Assembly: GCA_023457355.1 (NCBI GenBank) | Contig: JAEWLW010000075.1 | Span: 6,260-70,259 of the forward strand | DNA: 64,000 nucleotides | Direction: 5' to 3' | From: Bacillota bacterium | GTDB lineage: Bacteria > Bacillota > Clostridia > Oscillospirales > Ruminococcaceae | Part shown: positions 8,577 through 17,509 of the stretch, in pieces | How positions within the stretch are numbered: position 1 is the stretch's first letter | Layout: each line of letters opens with the position of its first letter | The notes under the pieces: generated by a model | Databases searched by the model: none | What the model was told of the DNA's origin: nothing | Seen by the model: only the letters and a program-made list of their open reading frames with translations | Program-made: the position numbers and the translations under genes

Positions 8577-9593
8577 ATGTCGGAAAATTTTAAAAGAACC
8601 ATTGGCGCCTCCGGAATAAGCGCTCAGGCCGTGAGCCTGGGTTGCTGGGCCATAGGCGGCGGGGAATGGTGGGGCGATAACGACGACGAAATGTCGGTGA
8701 AAACCATCTGCCGTGCTGTAGAACTTGGAATAGACTGGATAGATACCGCCCGTGTGTACGGTTTTGGCCACAGCGAGGAGGTCGTGGGCAGAGCGCTCAA
8801 AAAACTTCCGCGCGATAAGGTAATCATCTCGACCAAATGCGGCCTGCAGTGGTATGACGAGGGCGGCGAACTTCATTTTTCCAAAGAGGGTCACAATGTC
8901 CACCGCGATTTGTCACCCAAGGCGGTACGACGCGACCTTGAGCTGAGCCTGAAAACGCTGGGCACCGATTACATCGACGTGCTCTACACGCACTGGCAGT
9001 GCAAGACCTACGGCCTTGTGCCTGTGGCAGAAACAATGGCGGAACTTTTAAAGCTCAAACAGGAGGGCAAAATACGGGCCATCGGCGCTTCCAACGTTGA
9101 TATGCGTATCCTGCGCGAATACGTTGAGGCGGGCGAATTGGATGTCATTCAGGAGAAGATGAGCATTCTGGACAGAAAGCCTGAAGAAGAACTGCTGCCG
9201 TTTTGCGAGGCGCACGGCATTACGCTGCAAACCTATTCGCCCATTGAACAGGGACTGCTGTCGGGCAAGGTGGCAAACGATTATCAAGTGAGAACCGGCG
9301 AGGCACGCAACGGCAAGCGCTGGTGGACCGCGGACGGCATCCGAACGGCAAACGAAATGCTGGCGGGCTGGAACGACCTCACCGAAAAATATAACTGTAC
9401 GACGACCAATCTTTGCGTATGCTGGAACGCCATGCGCTCGCCGCAGATTAACGTGCTGTGCGGTGCAAGAAAACTTTCGCAGATAGAGGATACGGCGCGC
9501 TCCCTCGAAATAAATCTTTCGCGCGAGGATTTCGACCGCATGCGTGCCGACGCCGACGCAGCTTTGGCAAAGCTCGACAGTATGCCGGGCTGA
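8577..9593 (+). CDS. Aldo/keto reductase
   Basis: A 338-residue (beta/alpha)8 NADPH-dependent oxidoreductase of the IolS/YdhF-like AKR group. The catalytic tetrad is visible: Asp in IDTARVYG, Tyr in VYGFG, Lys in ISTKCGL and His in YTHWQ. IGASN and the C-terminal CGARKLSQIEDT segment fit cofactor binding. I place the start at 8577 because GAGGG ends 7 bases upstream; an ATG at 8571 overlaps the kinase stop and is the alternative. It is co-oriented with the kinase and isomerase, so it may interconvert the sugar or its derivative in the same pathway. Substrate unknown. Confidence 0.9.
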   Translation: MSENFKRTIGASGISAQAVSLGCWAIGGGEWWGDNDDEMSVKTICRAVELGIDWIDTARVYGFGHSEEVVGRALKKLPRDKVIISTKCGLQWYDEGGELHFSKEGHNVHRDLSPKAVRRDLELSLKTLGTDYIDVLYTHWQCKTYGLVPVAETMAELLKLKQEGKIRAIGASNVDMRILREYVEAGELDVIQEKMSILDRKPEEELLPFCEAHGITLQTYSPIEQGLLSGKVANDYQVRTGEARNGKRWWTADGIRTANEMLAGWNDLTEKYNCTTTNLCVCWNAMRSPQINVLCGARKLSQIEDTARSLEINLSREDFDRMRADADAALAKLDSMPG

Positions 9594-9675
9594 CGTGCCG
9601 GCATATGATACCGAGTTTTTGCGGCAAGGCGCACCGCTGCCGTCTTGCCCACTTGAAGTAAAAGGAGATGCAATA

Positions 9676-10347
9676 ATGAAAATCGCACTTTTAAACGAAT
9701 TCAGCCAGGCCCCCAAGAACGCCATCATCCTAAACGAGATTAAAAAGGTCGTTGAACCGATGGGGCACACGGTTTACAACACCGCAATGGAAAAGCCGCT
9801 GGTCGATCAAGATGTTCCCGAAGCCTACACCGCGGAGAACCCCAGGCTGACCTATCTGCACCTCGGCATTCAGGCGGCGCTTCTGCTCAATTCCGGCGCG
9901 GCGGATTTTGTGATTACCGGTTGCGGCACCGGGCAGGGCGCACTGATGTCCCTGAATATGTACCCCGGTGTCGTCTGCGGTTATTGCATTGAGCCTACCG
10001 ACGCCTATCTGTTCTTGCAAATCAATAACGGCAATGCGCTTTCCATTCCCTACGCCAAGGGCTTTGGCTGGGGCGGTGAGCTCAACCTTAACACCATCTT
10101 TACCCGCGCATTCGGCTCCCCCAAAGGGATGGGCTATCCGGAGGGCCGAAAGGAATCACAGAACCGCAACGCCCAGCTGCTGTTCGATGTAAAGGCACAG
10201 GTTGCCAAGCCGCTGATCGAGGCGCTGCGCGCGATCGACCCGAAGATGGTTCGAGAGGCGATGATCCCCCGCTTTCTCGCCTGCTTCTATGCTGGCTGCG
10301 AAGATGCGGCACTAAAGACGTTTGTCGATGAAATAGTAAAAAAATAA
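9676..10347 (+). CDS. RpiB/LacA/LacB-family sugar-phosphate isomerase
   Basis: A 223-residue member of the long RpiB/LacAB group. ITGCGTGQGALMSLNMYPG carries the conserved catalytic Cys and the GTG-x-G phosphate loop of ribose-5-P isomerase B / galactose-6-P isomerase, and SIPYAKGFGWGGEL follows as in the longer members. The ATG at 9676 has AAAGGAG 8 bases upstream. As last gene of the operon with a PTS, kinase and aldolase, it most likely isomerises an aldose 6-phosphate delivered by the PTS to a ketose 6-phosphate. The C-terminal 60 residues (KMVREAMIPRFLACFYAGCED) are an extension beyond short RpiB proteins. Confidence 0.85.
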   Translation: MKIALLNEFSQAPKNAIILNEIKKVVEPMGHTVYNTAMEKPLVDQDVPEAYTAENPRLTYLHLGIQAALLLNSGAADFVITGCGTGQGALMSLNMYPGVVCGYCIEPTDAYLFLQINNGNALSIPYAKGFGWGGELNLNTIFTRAFGSPKGMGYPEGRKESQNRNAQLLFDVKAQVAKPLIEALRAIDPKMVREAMIPRFLACFYAGCEDAALKTFVDEIVKK

Positions 10348-10448
10348 GTCGCTTATGAATGATGCGACTGTGCTGTATCTTGTAGTGGTGCAGCTTGTAC
10401 CTAAGAAATCCGGTGCGAAAGTCAAAATGCAAACGGAAGCATTAGAAT

Positions 10449-10477
10449 GCCGCCTGTTTAAAAAGCAGGCGGCATTT
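10449..10477 (+). terminator. Intrinsic terminator ending the PTS operon
   Basis: A GCCGCCTG/CAGGCGGC stem with a loop of T/A bases is followed by ATTTTG. It lies about 100 bases after the isomerase stop and fits the operon end. Confidence 0.65.
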
Positions 10478-10725
10478 TGCAGGCTGTCAAAGTAGATTCG
10501 TAAAGCGAAGCACCGGGGGAATCGTGTGAAAAAGGGGTGTGAGCCCCCTTTTTCGCGTCGAGGCGCACGAAATGCGCCGGATTGCTCGCTCCCAGGCGAT
10601 AAAATGGGAAAGATTGTCCATTTTGATATTTTGGCGCCGTTAGAAAGCGCCCGTGGCTCTGACGAAAACCCTGCGCCAAAAGCGTCGGGTATTGGCAGGG
10701 ACTATTTAACAAAGCCCGTTTCTTT
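10478..10725. other. Non-coding stretch with two hairpins
   Basis: No gene is supported here. A hairpin near 10529-10553 pairs AAAAAGGGG with CCCCCTTTTT. A second inverted repeat pairs TTTTGGCGC (about 10628-10636) with GCGCCAAAA (about 10673-10681). Either could be a terminator or a dispersed intergenic repeat. Confidence 0.45.
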
Positions 10726-10905
10726 TTAGGCAGGATTATAGTAGTAGTTATACAGCACCGTGCCATCCTCCAGCACAGCACGCCATATCATATAAATGAG
10801 ATTGGCGTTGCAGCTAAGAGGCCAACGGTTCGCGCCCGATATTGTACAGGGTAACTTTGTTAAGGCATCATATTCTATACCGCCATCAAAAACTCCCTTT
10901 GCTTC
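10726..10905 (-). pseudogene. Possible 3' remnant of an unknown gene
   Basis: On the minus strand a 59-codon open stretch reads EAKGVFDGGIEYDALTKL and ends RAVLEDGTVLYNYYYNPA before a TAA. The residue composition looks protein-like (Trp, Tyr, Asp-Gly turns). It is bounded upstream by in-frame stops and has no start codon or ribosome site, so if real it is a decayed tail. I do not recognise the family. The opposite strand is also open by chance as far as deoC. Confidence 0.3.
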
Positions 10906-10996
10906 TTATTCGGAGGTATTGAAACTCTACCCTGAATATGTTAATATGCAATTGGCATATATTGCATTAAAAAATATAGGTTTTATGGGGGATTTT

Positions 10997-11662
10997 ATGG
11001 AAAACAGCCAAATTTTCTGCCACATCGATCATACTCTTTTAAAAGCCGTATCTACATGGGGCGACATTCAAAAACTATGTGATGAAGCTATTATATATCA
11101 AACTGCTTCTGTTTGTGTGCCGCCATCTTACGTTGCGCGCATTCATCAGGCCTATGGTGACAAAATCAATATTTGTACCGTTATTGGCTTTCCTTTAGGC
11201 TACAATACCACCGAAACAAAAGTTGCGGAGGTTAAACAGGCAATTTTGGACGGCGCCAATGAAGTTGATATGGTCGTAAACCTTGGCAATGTCAAAAATG
11301 GCGATTTTGATGAGGTCACCGCTGAGATTGCGGCGCTTAAAAAGGCCTCGGGCGACAAAATACTAAAGGTTATTATTGAAACCTGTTATCTGACAGAAGA
11401 AGAAAAAATTGCATTATGCAAGTGCGTCACTGAGGGCGGCGCGGATTATATTAAAACCTCCACCGGGTTTGGTACCGGCGGTGCAACGGAGGCCGATGTA
11501 CGTTTGTTTAAAAAACACATTGGAAAAAATGTAAAAATCAAGGCTGCCGGTGGCGTAAAAACCAAATCGGATCTTGAAATGTTCTTAAATGCGGGCTGCG
11601 AACGTATCGGTACTAGCTCTGCCATTTCCATTTTGGGCAAAGGCGAAGTAGACGCTTATTAA
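10997..11662 (+). CDS. deoC: Deoxyribose-phosphate aldolase
   Basis: A 221-residue class I aldolase that cleaves 2-deoxyribose 5-phosphate to glyceraldehyde 3-phosphate and acetaldehyde. The Schiff-base Lys153 is in ADYIKTSTGFG; Asp91 in NEVDMVVNLG and the Lys of IKAAGGVKT complete the active site; IDHTLLK near the N-terminus is typical. The ATG at 10997 has GGGGG 5 bases upstream; the frame is open further 5' but that part is not DeoC-like. It precedes a nucleoside-type ABC importer, so it probably degrades the deoxyribose part of imported deoxynucleosides. The gene is visibly more AT-rich than the PTS operon before it. Confidence 0.93.
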   Translation: MENSQIFCHIDHTLLKAVSTWGDIQKLCDEAIIYQTASVCVPPSYVARIHQAYGDKINICTVIGFPLGYNTTETKVAEVKQAILDGANEVDMVVNLGNVKNGDFDEVTAEIAALKKASGDKILKVIIETCYLTEEEKIALCKCVTEGGADYIKTSTGFGTGGATEADVRLFKKHIGKNVKIKAAGGVKTKSDLEMFLNAGCERIGTSSAISILGKGEVDAY

Positions 11663-11769
11663 AGCCAATACCTTCAGCTGTTGCCATATGGTGTATCCAA
11701 TGATTTGGGTATAAAAGTTAATTATTAAGCCGTTGGCTAATAATAGTAAAATTTTGGAGGAAAAAACGT

Positions 11770-12903
11770 ATGAAAAGAATAGTAGCACTCATTCTGGGCG
11801 TTGTTCTTGCATTTTCTTTGACGGCTTGCGGTTCATCCAAGCCTGCACCGGCTTCAGAGCCGAATGCTGAATCTTCGGCGGCTCCTGTAAAATCCGAAGA
11901 AGGCAAATTTGAACTCGCACTGATCACCGATATCGGAACAATCGATGATAAATCCTTTAACCAGGGCTCTTGGGAAGGCCTTAAGAAGTATGCTGAGGAA
12001 AATAATATCACGCACAAATACTACAAGCCCACCGAAAAGAGCACGGATGCTTATCTGTCGGCGATCGAATTAGCTGTAAAGGGTGGCGCAAAAGCTATTG
12101 TAACCCCGGGCTTCCTGTTTGAAGAGCCGGTGTTCATTGCTCAGGAAACTTATCCCGATGTAAAGTTTATCCTCATCGACGGCAATCCTCATAATGAGGA
12201 TTACTCGGAATTCCGCACAGATAACAACACGGTTGGCATCCTGTATGCCGAGGAGCAGGCCGGCTATCTGGCAGGCTATGCGGCGGTGAAGGACGGCATG
12301 ACCAAGCTCGGTTTCATCGGCGGTATGGCCGTTCCGGCTGTTGTACGTTTTGGTTATGGCTTTATTCAGGGTGCGGATGCCGCCGCGCAGGAGCTTGGTG
12401 TTAAAGTCTCAATGAATTATCACTACACCGGCGGTTTTGATGCGACACCCGAAGCACAGACACTCGCAGCTTCTTGGTACCAGAATGGCACAGAAATTAT
12501 TTTCGCTTGCGGCGGTGCCGTTGGCAACTCGGTTATGGCGGCAGCGGAGCAGGCAAAGGGCAAGGTTATCGGCGTTGACGTTGACCAGTCCGGCGAATCC
12601 CAAACGGTGATTACGTCCGCTATGAAGGGACTTGGCGTATCTGTTTATGACATGCTGAAGGCTTTTTATGACGGTTCTTTCCCGGGTGGGCAGGGCCTGG
12701 TATTCAATGCGGCGAATGACGGCGTAAGCCTGCCGATGGCAAATTCCAAGTTTGAAAAATTCTCACAGGCAGACTATGACGCACTTTATCAAAAATTGGC
12801 GGCGAACGAAATTGATATCACAAAGGATGCCGACAAGGACGGTAATAAGATTGAAATTACCGATTTAAAAACTTCTGCTGTTGAAACCACTTTTGTAGGC
12901 TAA
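11770..12903 (+). CDS. BMP-family nucleoside ABC transporter, substrate-binding lipoprotein
   Basis: A 377-residue lipoprotein with an N-terminal signal and lipobox FSLTAC, giving lipidated Cys20. The mature protein starts with a Ser/Pro/Ala linker and continues with BMP/Med family motifs: ALITDIGTIDDKSFNQGSWEG, NPHNEDYSEF and GFIGGMAVPAVVRFGYGF. These are found in PnrA-type purine nucleoside binding proteins (Bacillus NupN). It delivers nucleosides to the ATPase and permeases encoded next. GGAGG lies 7 bases before the ATG. A terminator-like hairpin follows, as is common when the binding protein is made in excess. Confidence 0.92.
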   Translation: MKRIVALILGVVLAFSLTACGSSKPAPASEPNAESSAAPVKSEEGKFELALITDIGTIDDKSFNQGSWEGLKKYAEENNITHKYYKPTEKSTDAYLSAIELAVKGGAKAIVTPGFLFEEPVFIAQETYPDVKFILIDGNPHNEDYSEFRTDNNTVGILYAEEQAGYLAGYAAVKDGMTKLGFIGGMAVPAVVRFGYGFIQGADAAAQELGVKVSMNYHYTGGFDATPEAQTLAASWYQNGTEIIFACGGAVGNSVMAAAEQAKGKVIGVDVDQSGESQTVITSAMKGLGVSVYDMLKAFYDGSFPGGQGLVFNAANDGVSLPMANSKFEKFSQADYDALYQKLAANEIDITKDADKDGNKIEITDLKTSAVETTFVG

Positions 12904-12925
12904 CACAAACCCCGTTAACAGCTTT

Positions 12926-12972
12926 ATGGGAAGGAACTCCGCAGAATGGGCGCTGAGCTCCTTCCCATTTTC
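12926..12972 (+). terminator. Terminator-like hairpin after the binding-protein gene
   Basis: ATGGGAAGGAACTC pairs with GAGCTCCTTCCCAT (one bulge), followed by TTTTC. Its position between the lipoprotein and ATPase genes would give partial termination and excess binding protein. Confidence 0.6.
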
Positions 12973-13184
12973 TTTAACCGAAGCTGATACATCATCAGGA
13001 TAAAGATGTTTTTTGAGAACAGCCCGGCTGTGCCGTGCCGGTTTTTTCGCAGGCGGAAGAGACCATCTCATAAAAATTCCGTGCTAAAAATGCTGTTTTA
13101 CGATTTTTAGACGGAGTTCGCAGAAAACGTCAAATCACCACGGAAACCGCTTTAAACTAAGTGAAAACGCCAGAGGTGAAAAGT

Positions 13185-14711
13185 ATGGACTATATTATTG
13201 AAATGGTTGGTATTACCAAAATATTCCCCGGCATCATTGCAAACGATGATGTAACCCTTCAGCTTAAAAACGGCGAAATTCATGCATTGCTTGGCGAAAA
13301 CGGCGCGGGGAAATCAACACTGATGAGTGTTCTGTTTGGCATGTATCAACCGGAAAAAGGTATTATTAAGAAAAATGGCCAGCAGGTAAAAATCAGCGAC
13401 CCGAACGACGCAAACAGGCTGGGCATCGGCATGGTACATCAGCACTTTAAACTGGTTCATAATTTTACGGTGCTCGAAAATATTATTTTGGGCGTTGAAA
13501 CAACCAGAGGCGGCTTTTTAAAAATGGATAAGGCGCGCGAAAAAGTGATTGCCTTATCGGACCGTTATGGGCTGAAGGTTGACCCCGATGCCCGCATTTC
13601 TGAAATTACCGTCGGTATGCAGCAGCGCGTTGAAATCTTAAAAATGCTTTACCGTGAGAACGAAATTTTAATTTTTGACGAACCTACGGCAGTACTTACG
13701 CCGCAGGAGATCGATGAATTCATGAAAATCATGAAGAGTCTTGCGCACGAGGGAAAATCCATTTTGTTCATCAGTCATAAACTCAATGAAATTAAAGCGG
13801 TTGCAGACCGCTGCACCGTACTGCGCAAAGGCAAATACGTCGGCACGGTGGATGTATCCCAAACCAGCAAGGAACAAATGTCTGAAATGATGGTAGGCCG
13901 AAAAGTTAACCTGCAAATCGATAAAAGAGATGTAAAGCCCGGGGATGTTCTCGTCGAGGTTCAAAACCTCAGCATAAAAAACCGCGTTTCAGAAAAAATG
14001 GTGGTTCAAAATGTCTCCCTTTCGGTGCACGCCGGGGAGATTGTATGTGTGGCGGGTATTGACGGCAATGGCCAGAGCGAGCTTGTCTATGCGCTTACAG
14101 GTCTTATTCATCAGGACGCCGGCTCTATTCGATTAAACGGTAAGGACATTACACAGGCATCCATACGTGAACGCAACGTCAGTGGCATGGGGCATATTCC
14201 GGAAGACCGCCATAAGCACGGCCTGGTGCTTGATTACAATCTGGCGTATAATCTTGTGTTGCAAAGTTATTTTTCTCCGCGCTTTCAACGGAATGGTTTC
14301 CTGAAATACGACGAAATTTATAAATATGCCGATTCACTTATTGATAAGTTTGATATACGAAGCGGGCAGGGGGCGCACACCATTGCAAGAAGCATGTCTG
14401 GGGGGAACCAGCAAAAGGCGATTATTGCACGTGAGATTGACCGTATCCCCGAACTGCTTATAGCCGTGCAGCCAACCCGTGGTCTGGATGTTGGCGCAAT
14501 CGAATATATTCACAAAAAATTAATCGCCGAGCGCGACAAAGGCAAGGGTATTCTGCTCGTTTCGTTGGAGCTTGACGAGGTAATGAATATCAGCGACCGT
14601 ATTCTCGTTATCTATGAGGGCGAAATTGTCGCCGACCTGAATGCCAAAGAAGTAACTGTTCAGGAGCTTGGGCTTTATATGTCAGGGTCGAAAAGAGGTG
14701 TGGAGCAATGA
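13185..14711 (+). CDS. nupO: Nucleoside ABC transporter ATP-binding protein (NupO/YufO-like)
   Basis: A 508-residue ATPase with two ABC domains. Domain 1 has Walker A GENGAGKST, signature-like ITVGMQQRVEILKML and Walker B ILIFDEPTAVLT. Domain 2 has the degenerate Walker A GIDGNGQSE, signature MSGGNQQKAIIAREI and LLIAVQPTRGLDVGA, where the usual Walker B Asp-Glu is replaced. This is the normal pattern of the carbohydrate/nucleoside uptake (CUT2/BMP) ATPases. I chose the ATG at 13185, with AGAGGTG upstream, over the GTG at 13161. The stop overlaps the next gene by four bases. Confidence 0.92.
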   Translation: MDYIIEMVGITKIFPGIIANDDVTLQLKNGEIHALLGENGAGKSTLMSVLFGMYQPEKGIIKKNGQQVKISDPNDANRLGIGMVHQHFKLVHNFTVLENIILGVETTRGGFLKMDKAREKVIALSDRYGLKVDPDARISEITVGMQQRVEILKMLYRENEILIFDEPTAVLTPQEIDEFMKIMKSLAHEGKSILFISHKLNEIKAVADRCTVLRKGKYVGTVDVSQTSKEQMSEMMVGRKVNLQIDKRDVKPGDVLVEVQNLSIKNRVSEKMVVQNVSLSVHAGEIVCVAGIDGNGQSELVYALTGLIHQDAGSIRLNGKDITQASIRERNVSGMGHIPEDRHKHGLVLDYNLAYNLVLQSYFSPRFQRNGFLKYDEIYKYADSLIDKFDIRSGQGAHTIARSMSGGNQQKAIIAREIDRIPELLIAVQPTRGLDVGAIEYIHKKLIAERDKGKGILLVSLELDEVMNISDRILVIYEGEIVADLNAKEVTVQELGLYMSGSKRGVEQ

Positions 14712-15901
14712 AAAACCGGGAAAAAGTCATTCCTTCTCATGCGGGGCGCTATTACAATCGGCTTTTGAACACCGAAAGTTTTTCAAGTTTCCTATCTTCA
14801 TTAATGGCGGTGGCCATTGGCTTGCTGGTTGGATTTATTGTTTTGCTGGTGAGTAATCCAGCGCAGGCACTGGGCGGTTTTTCAAAAATTCTCATGGGCG
14901 GCTTTGCCGACATGAAAAACCTCGGCCAGGTATTTTATTTTGCCACACCCATTATTATGACGGGCCTCTCGGTTGGTTTTGCAAATAAAACAGGGCTGTT
15001 CAACATCGGTGCCGCCGGGCAGTTTATTATCGGCGCCTATGCCGCTGTTTATGTCGGCGTCAAGTGGACCTTTCTCCCCGGTGCGGCGCACTGGCTTGTT
15101 GCGCTTTTGATGGCAATGATCGCAGGCGCTCTCTGGGGACTCCTCCCCGGTGTTTTAAACGCTTATCGCAACGTCAACATCGTTATTTCGTGCATCATAA
15201 TGAATTATATCGGCATGTATACCGTGAATTATCTGGTGACGGAGACGATTTTTGACTCGTTAAAAAATCAGTCCAAACGCGTTGCCGCAACGGCCATTAT
15301 CCCCAAAATGGGGCTCAACCAGATCTTTAAAACCGGCAACAGCGCATCAAGCGTCAATGCAGGCATTTTTATCGCAATTTTAATCGGCATCGTTATTTAT
15401 ATTGTTTTAAACAAAACCCAATTTGGTTTTGAACTGAAAGCATGCGGGTATAATCGCGATGCATGTAAATATGCCGGCATTAATGAAAAGCGCAACATCG
15501 TATTTTCCATGATGATTGCGGGCGCGCTTGCCGCTTTGGGCGGTGCCCTTTTATATCTGGCGGGTTCGGGGAAAGGAATTGAGGTTTTAGACGTTTTGGC
15601 GGCAGAGGGCTTCAACGGTATTCCTGTTGCGCTTCTCGGCCTGAACAACCCGATCGCCATCATCTTCTCCGGCATTTTCATCGCCTATTTGAATGTTGGC
15701 GGATTTAACATGCAGCTGTACGATTTCGTTCCGCAGGTCATCGAAATTATTATTTCGGTCATCATTTATTTCAGCGCATTTGCTTTGCTGCTAAAAGGAT
15801 TGATCCAATCCGTCCATCGTCAGAATAATCGCGATTCTTCAAATGCAAACACACAACCGCATCCAGATTCGATAAGCGGCGCGGAAGGAGGAAATGAATA
15901 A
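14708..15901 (+). CDS. nupP: Nucleoside ABC transporter permease 1 (NupP/YufP-like)
   Basis: A 397-residue permease of the BPD_transp_2 family with about 8-10 hydrophobic segments and the family motif FANKTGLFNIGAAGQFIIGA. It overlaps the ATPase gene (ATGA) and shares a base with the next permease, indicating translational coupling. The hydrophilic C-terminal tail (NNRDSSNANTQPHPD) is not conserved-looking. It pairs with the second permease to form the membrane channel. Confidence 0.9.
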   Translation: MKNREKVIPSHAGRYYNRLLNTESFSSFLSSLMAVAIGLLVGFIVLLVSNPAQALGGFSKILMGGFADMKNLGQVFYFATPIIMTGLSVGFANKTGLFNIGAAGQFIIGAYAAVYVGVKWTFLPGAAHWLVALLMAMIAGALWGLLPGVLNAYRNVNIVISCIIMNYIGMYTVNYLVTETIFDSLKNQSKRVAATAIIPKMGLNQIFKTGNSASSVNAGIFIAILIGIVIYIVLNKTQFGFELKACGYNRDACKYAGINEKRNIVFSMMIAGALAALGGALLYLAGSGKGIEVLDVLAAEGFNGIPVALLGLNNPIAIIFSGIFIAYLNVGGFNMQLYDFVPQVIEIIISVIIYFSAFALLLKGLIQSVHRQNNRDSSNANTQPHPDSISGAEGGNE

Positions 15902-16854
15902 TGCAAACCCTTTATTTTTTAATCCAGCAGATGATGTTTTTTTCAATTCCGCTGCTTATCGTTGCACTGGGCGCCATGTTCTCGGAACGGAGCGGCGTTT
16001 GGAACATTGCGCTTGAAGGCATTATGATTATCGGCGCGTTCACCAGTATTTTATTTATCAGTATGTTCCAGTCGCAGCTGCCCGGTCAGCCTGTTTTGCT
16101 TATTGCCATTGTTATCGCCGCGGCAACCGGGTGCATCGTTTCACTGGCACACGCTTATGCGGCCATCAACATGAAAGCGGATCAAACCATCAGCGGCACC
16201 GCAATCAACATGTTCGCACCGGCATTTGCTATTTATGTAGCCCGAATGATTCGCACCGTTCAGCAAATACCGTTTAACAATGAGTTTCGTATTGAAAGCG
16301 TCCCTGTACTGGGCGATATTCCGGTGATCGGGGATATATTCTTTAAAAACACCTACATTACAACTTATCTGGGCTTTCTTATTTTAATTATTTCCTCAAT
16401 TGCACTGTATAAAACCAGATTTGGCCTTCGCCTGCGCGCCTGTGGTGAACATCCCCATGCGGCGGATTCCGTCGGTATCAACGTTTATAAAATGCGCTAT
16501 ATTGGTGTTATGATATCCGGTGCATTGGGGGGGATTGGCGGGCTGGTATTCGTTATTCCAACCTCTACAAACTTTAACGCATCGGTATCCGGCTACGGAT
16601 TCCTCGCCCTCGCCGTCCTTATCTTTGGCCAATGGAAGCCTGCCCGCATTTTATTTGCAGCGTTTTTCTTCGGCCTTATGAAGACGATAGCGTCGGCATA
16701 TTCGGGAATTCCTTTCCTTGCAGCCAACCCCATTCCAAACGAAATATACAAAATGTTCCCTTATATTGCAACCTTAATCGTTTTGGCGTTTACTTCTAAA
16801 AACTCCATGGCGCCGAAAGCTTCGGGTATTCCATACGATAAGGGCAGCAGATAG
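15901..16854 (+). CDS. nupQ: Nucleoside ABC transporter permease 2 (NupQ-like)
   Basis: A 317-residue permease, BPD_transp_2 family. MFSERSGVWNIALEGIMIIGAF near the N-terminus and GFGLRLRACGEHP-type text (here FGLRLRACGEHPHAADS) are the standard motifs. It starts on the last base of the preceding stop (TAATG). A strong intrinsic terminator follows, so this is the last gene of the nucleoside transport operon. Confidence 0.9.
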   Translation: MQTLYFLIQQMMFFSIPLLIVALGAMFSERSGVWNIALEGIMIIGAFTSILFISMFQSQLPGQPVLLIAIVIAAATGCIVSLAHAYAAINMKADQTISGTAINMFAPAFAIYVARMIRTVQQIPFNNEFRIESVPVLGDIPVIGDIFFKNTYITTYLGFLILIISSIALYKTRFGLRLRACGEHPHAADSVGINVYKMRYIGVMISGALGGIGGLVFVIPTSTNFNASVSGYGFLALAVLIFGQWKPARILFAAFFFGLMKTIASAYSGIPFLAANPIPNEIYKMFPYIATLIVLAFTSKNSMAPKASGIPYDKGSR

Positions 16855-16887
16855 TATAAGCGCGTTTGCTGTTGCATACTGCATAAA

Positions 16888-16926
16888 AGAGAAGGCCGCT
16901 TTTAAACCGGCCTTCTCTGTTTTTTT
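16888..16926 (+). terminator. Intrinsic terminator of the nucleoside transporter operon
   Basis: AGAGAAGGCCG pairs perfectly with CGGCCTTCTCT, followed by GTTTTTTTAA. It lies 33 bases after the permease stop and just before the convergent xdh genes. Confidence 0.88.
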
Positions 16927-17035
16927 AATGGATTGGCGCAGGGGCCGGGCCCGCCAACACGACAACACAGTGAGGCGCAACGGCAAAGACGGTTCGATTT
17001 TTAAGCTTTGGATATGATCGAAGAGTTAAAACCTG

Positions 17036-17509
17036 TCAGGACGATTCATACATCATGTGCACCGCCTTGCGGATTTCCTGATAGCTGGTGCAGCGGCATA
17101 TATTGGACTGCAGCCACTCCTCGATGATATATTCTTCCGGCAAAACCGGCTGTTGCGTTTTAAGCGCGTGGCACACCATTAAAAAGCCGGATGTGCAGTA
17201 ACCGCACTGAAACGCATTTGCCTCTACGAAGGATTTTTGAACCGTCGCTGTGTCTCCAAGGCCCTCCACCGTTAAAAGGGTGTGTCCCTGCGCTTCAACG
17301 GCAAGAACCAGACAGGATTTTACAGGCCAGCCATCCATGATAATGGTGCAGGCCCCACAATCCCCGTTCTTGCAACCGGGCTTCGCACCGGTCAGCCCCA
17401 ATTGCCCGCGCAGTACGTCCAGCAAAATATCCGAGGGCCGCACAGCCAGTTCATACGTTTCGCCGTTCACTTGAAGCGAAATAATTGTTTTACCATCATA
17501 TCTTACCAC
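17036..17509 (-). CDS. xdhC: Molybdenum hydroxylase, [2Fe-2S] subunit (xanthine dehydrogenase type)
   Basis: A 157-residue small subunit with two [2Fe-2S] clusters. The plant-ferredoxin-type site is GCKNGDCGACTIIMDG with a later Cys in VKSC; the second site is FQCGYCTSGFLM plus NICRCTSY. It carries electrons from the molybdenum centre to the FAD subunit. I use the GTG at 17509 (VVRYDGKTII): GGAGG lies 9 bases upstream and the protein then has the usual length; the upstream ATG would add 20 residues that overlap the FAD-subunit gene. It is the last gene of the xdhA-B-C order. Confidence 0.9.
   Translation of the reverse strand: MVRYDGKTIISLQVNGETYELAVRPSDILLDVLRGQLGLTGAKPGCKNGDCGACTIIMDGWPVKSCLVLAVEAQGHTLLTVEGLGDTATVQKSFVEANAFQCGYCTSGFLMVCHALKTQQPVLPEEYIIEEWLQSNICRCTSYQEIRKAVHMMYESS

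Noticed and set aside
10796..10996. Plus-strand open frame upstream of deoC that would extend the protein by 67 residues
   Set aside because: DeoC family similarity begins exactly at the internal ATG at 10997, which has a ribosome site; the upstream part has none and its antisense strand looks more protein-like.
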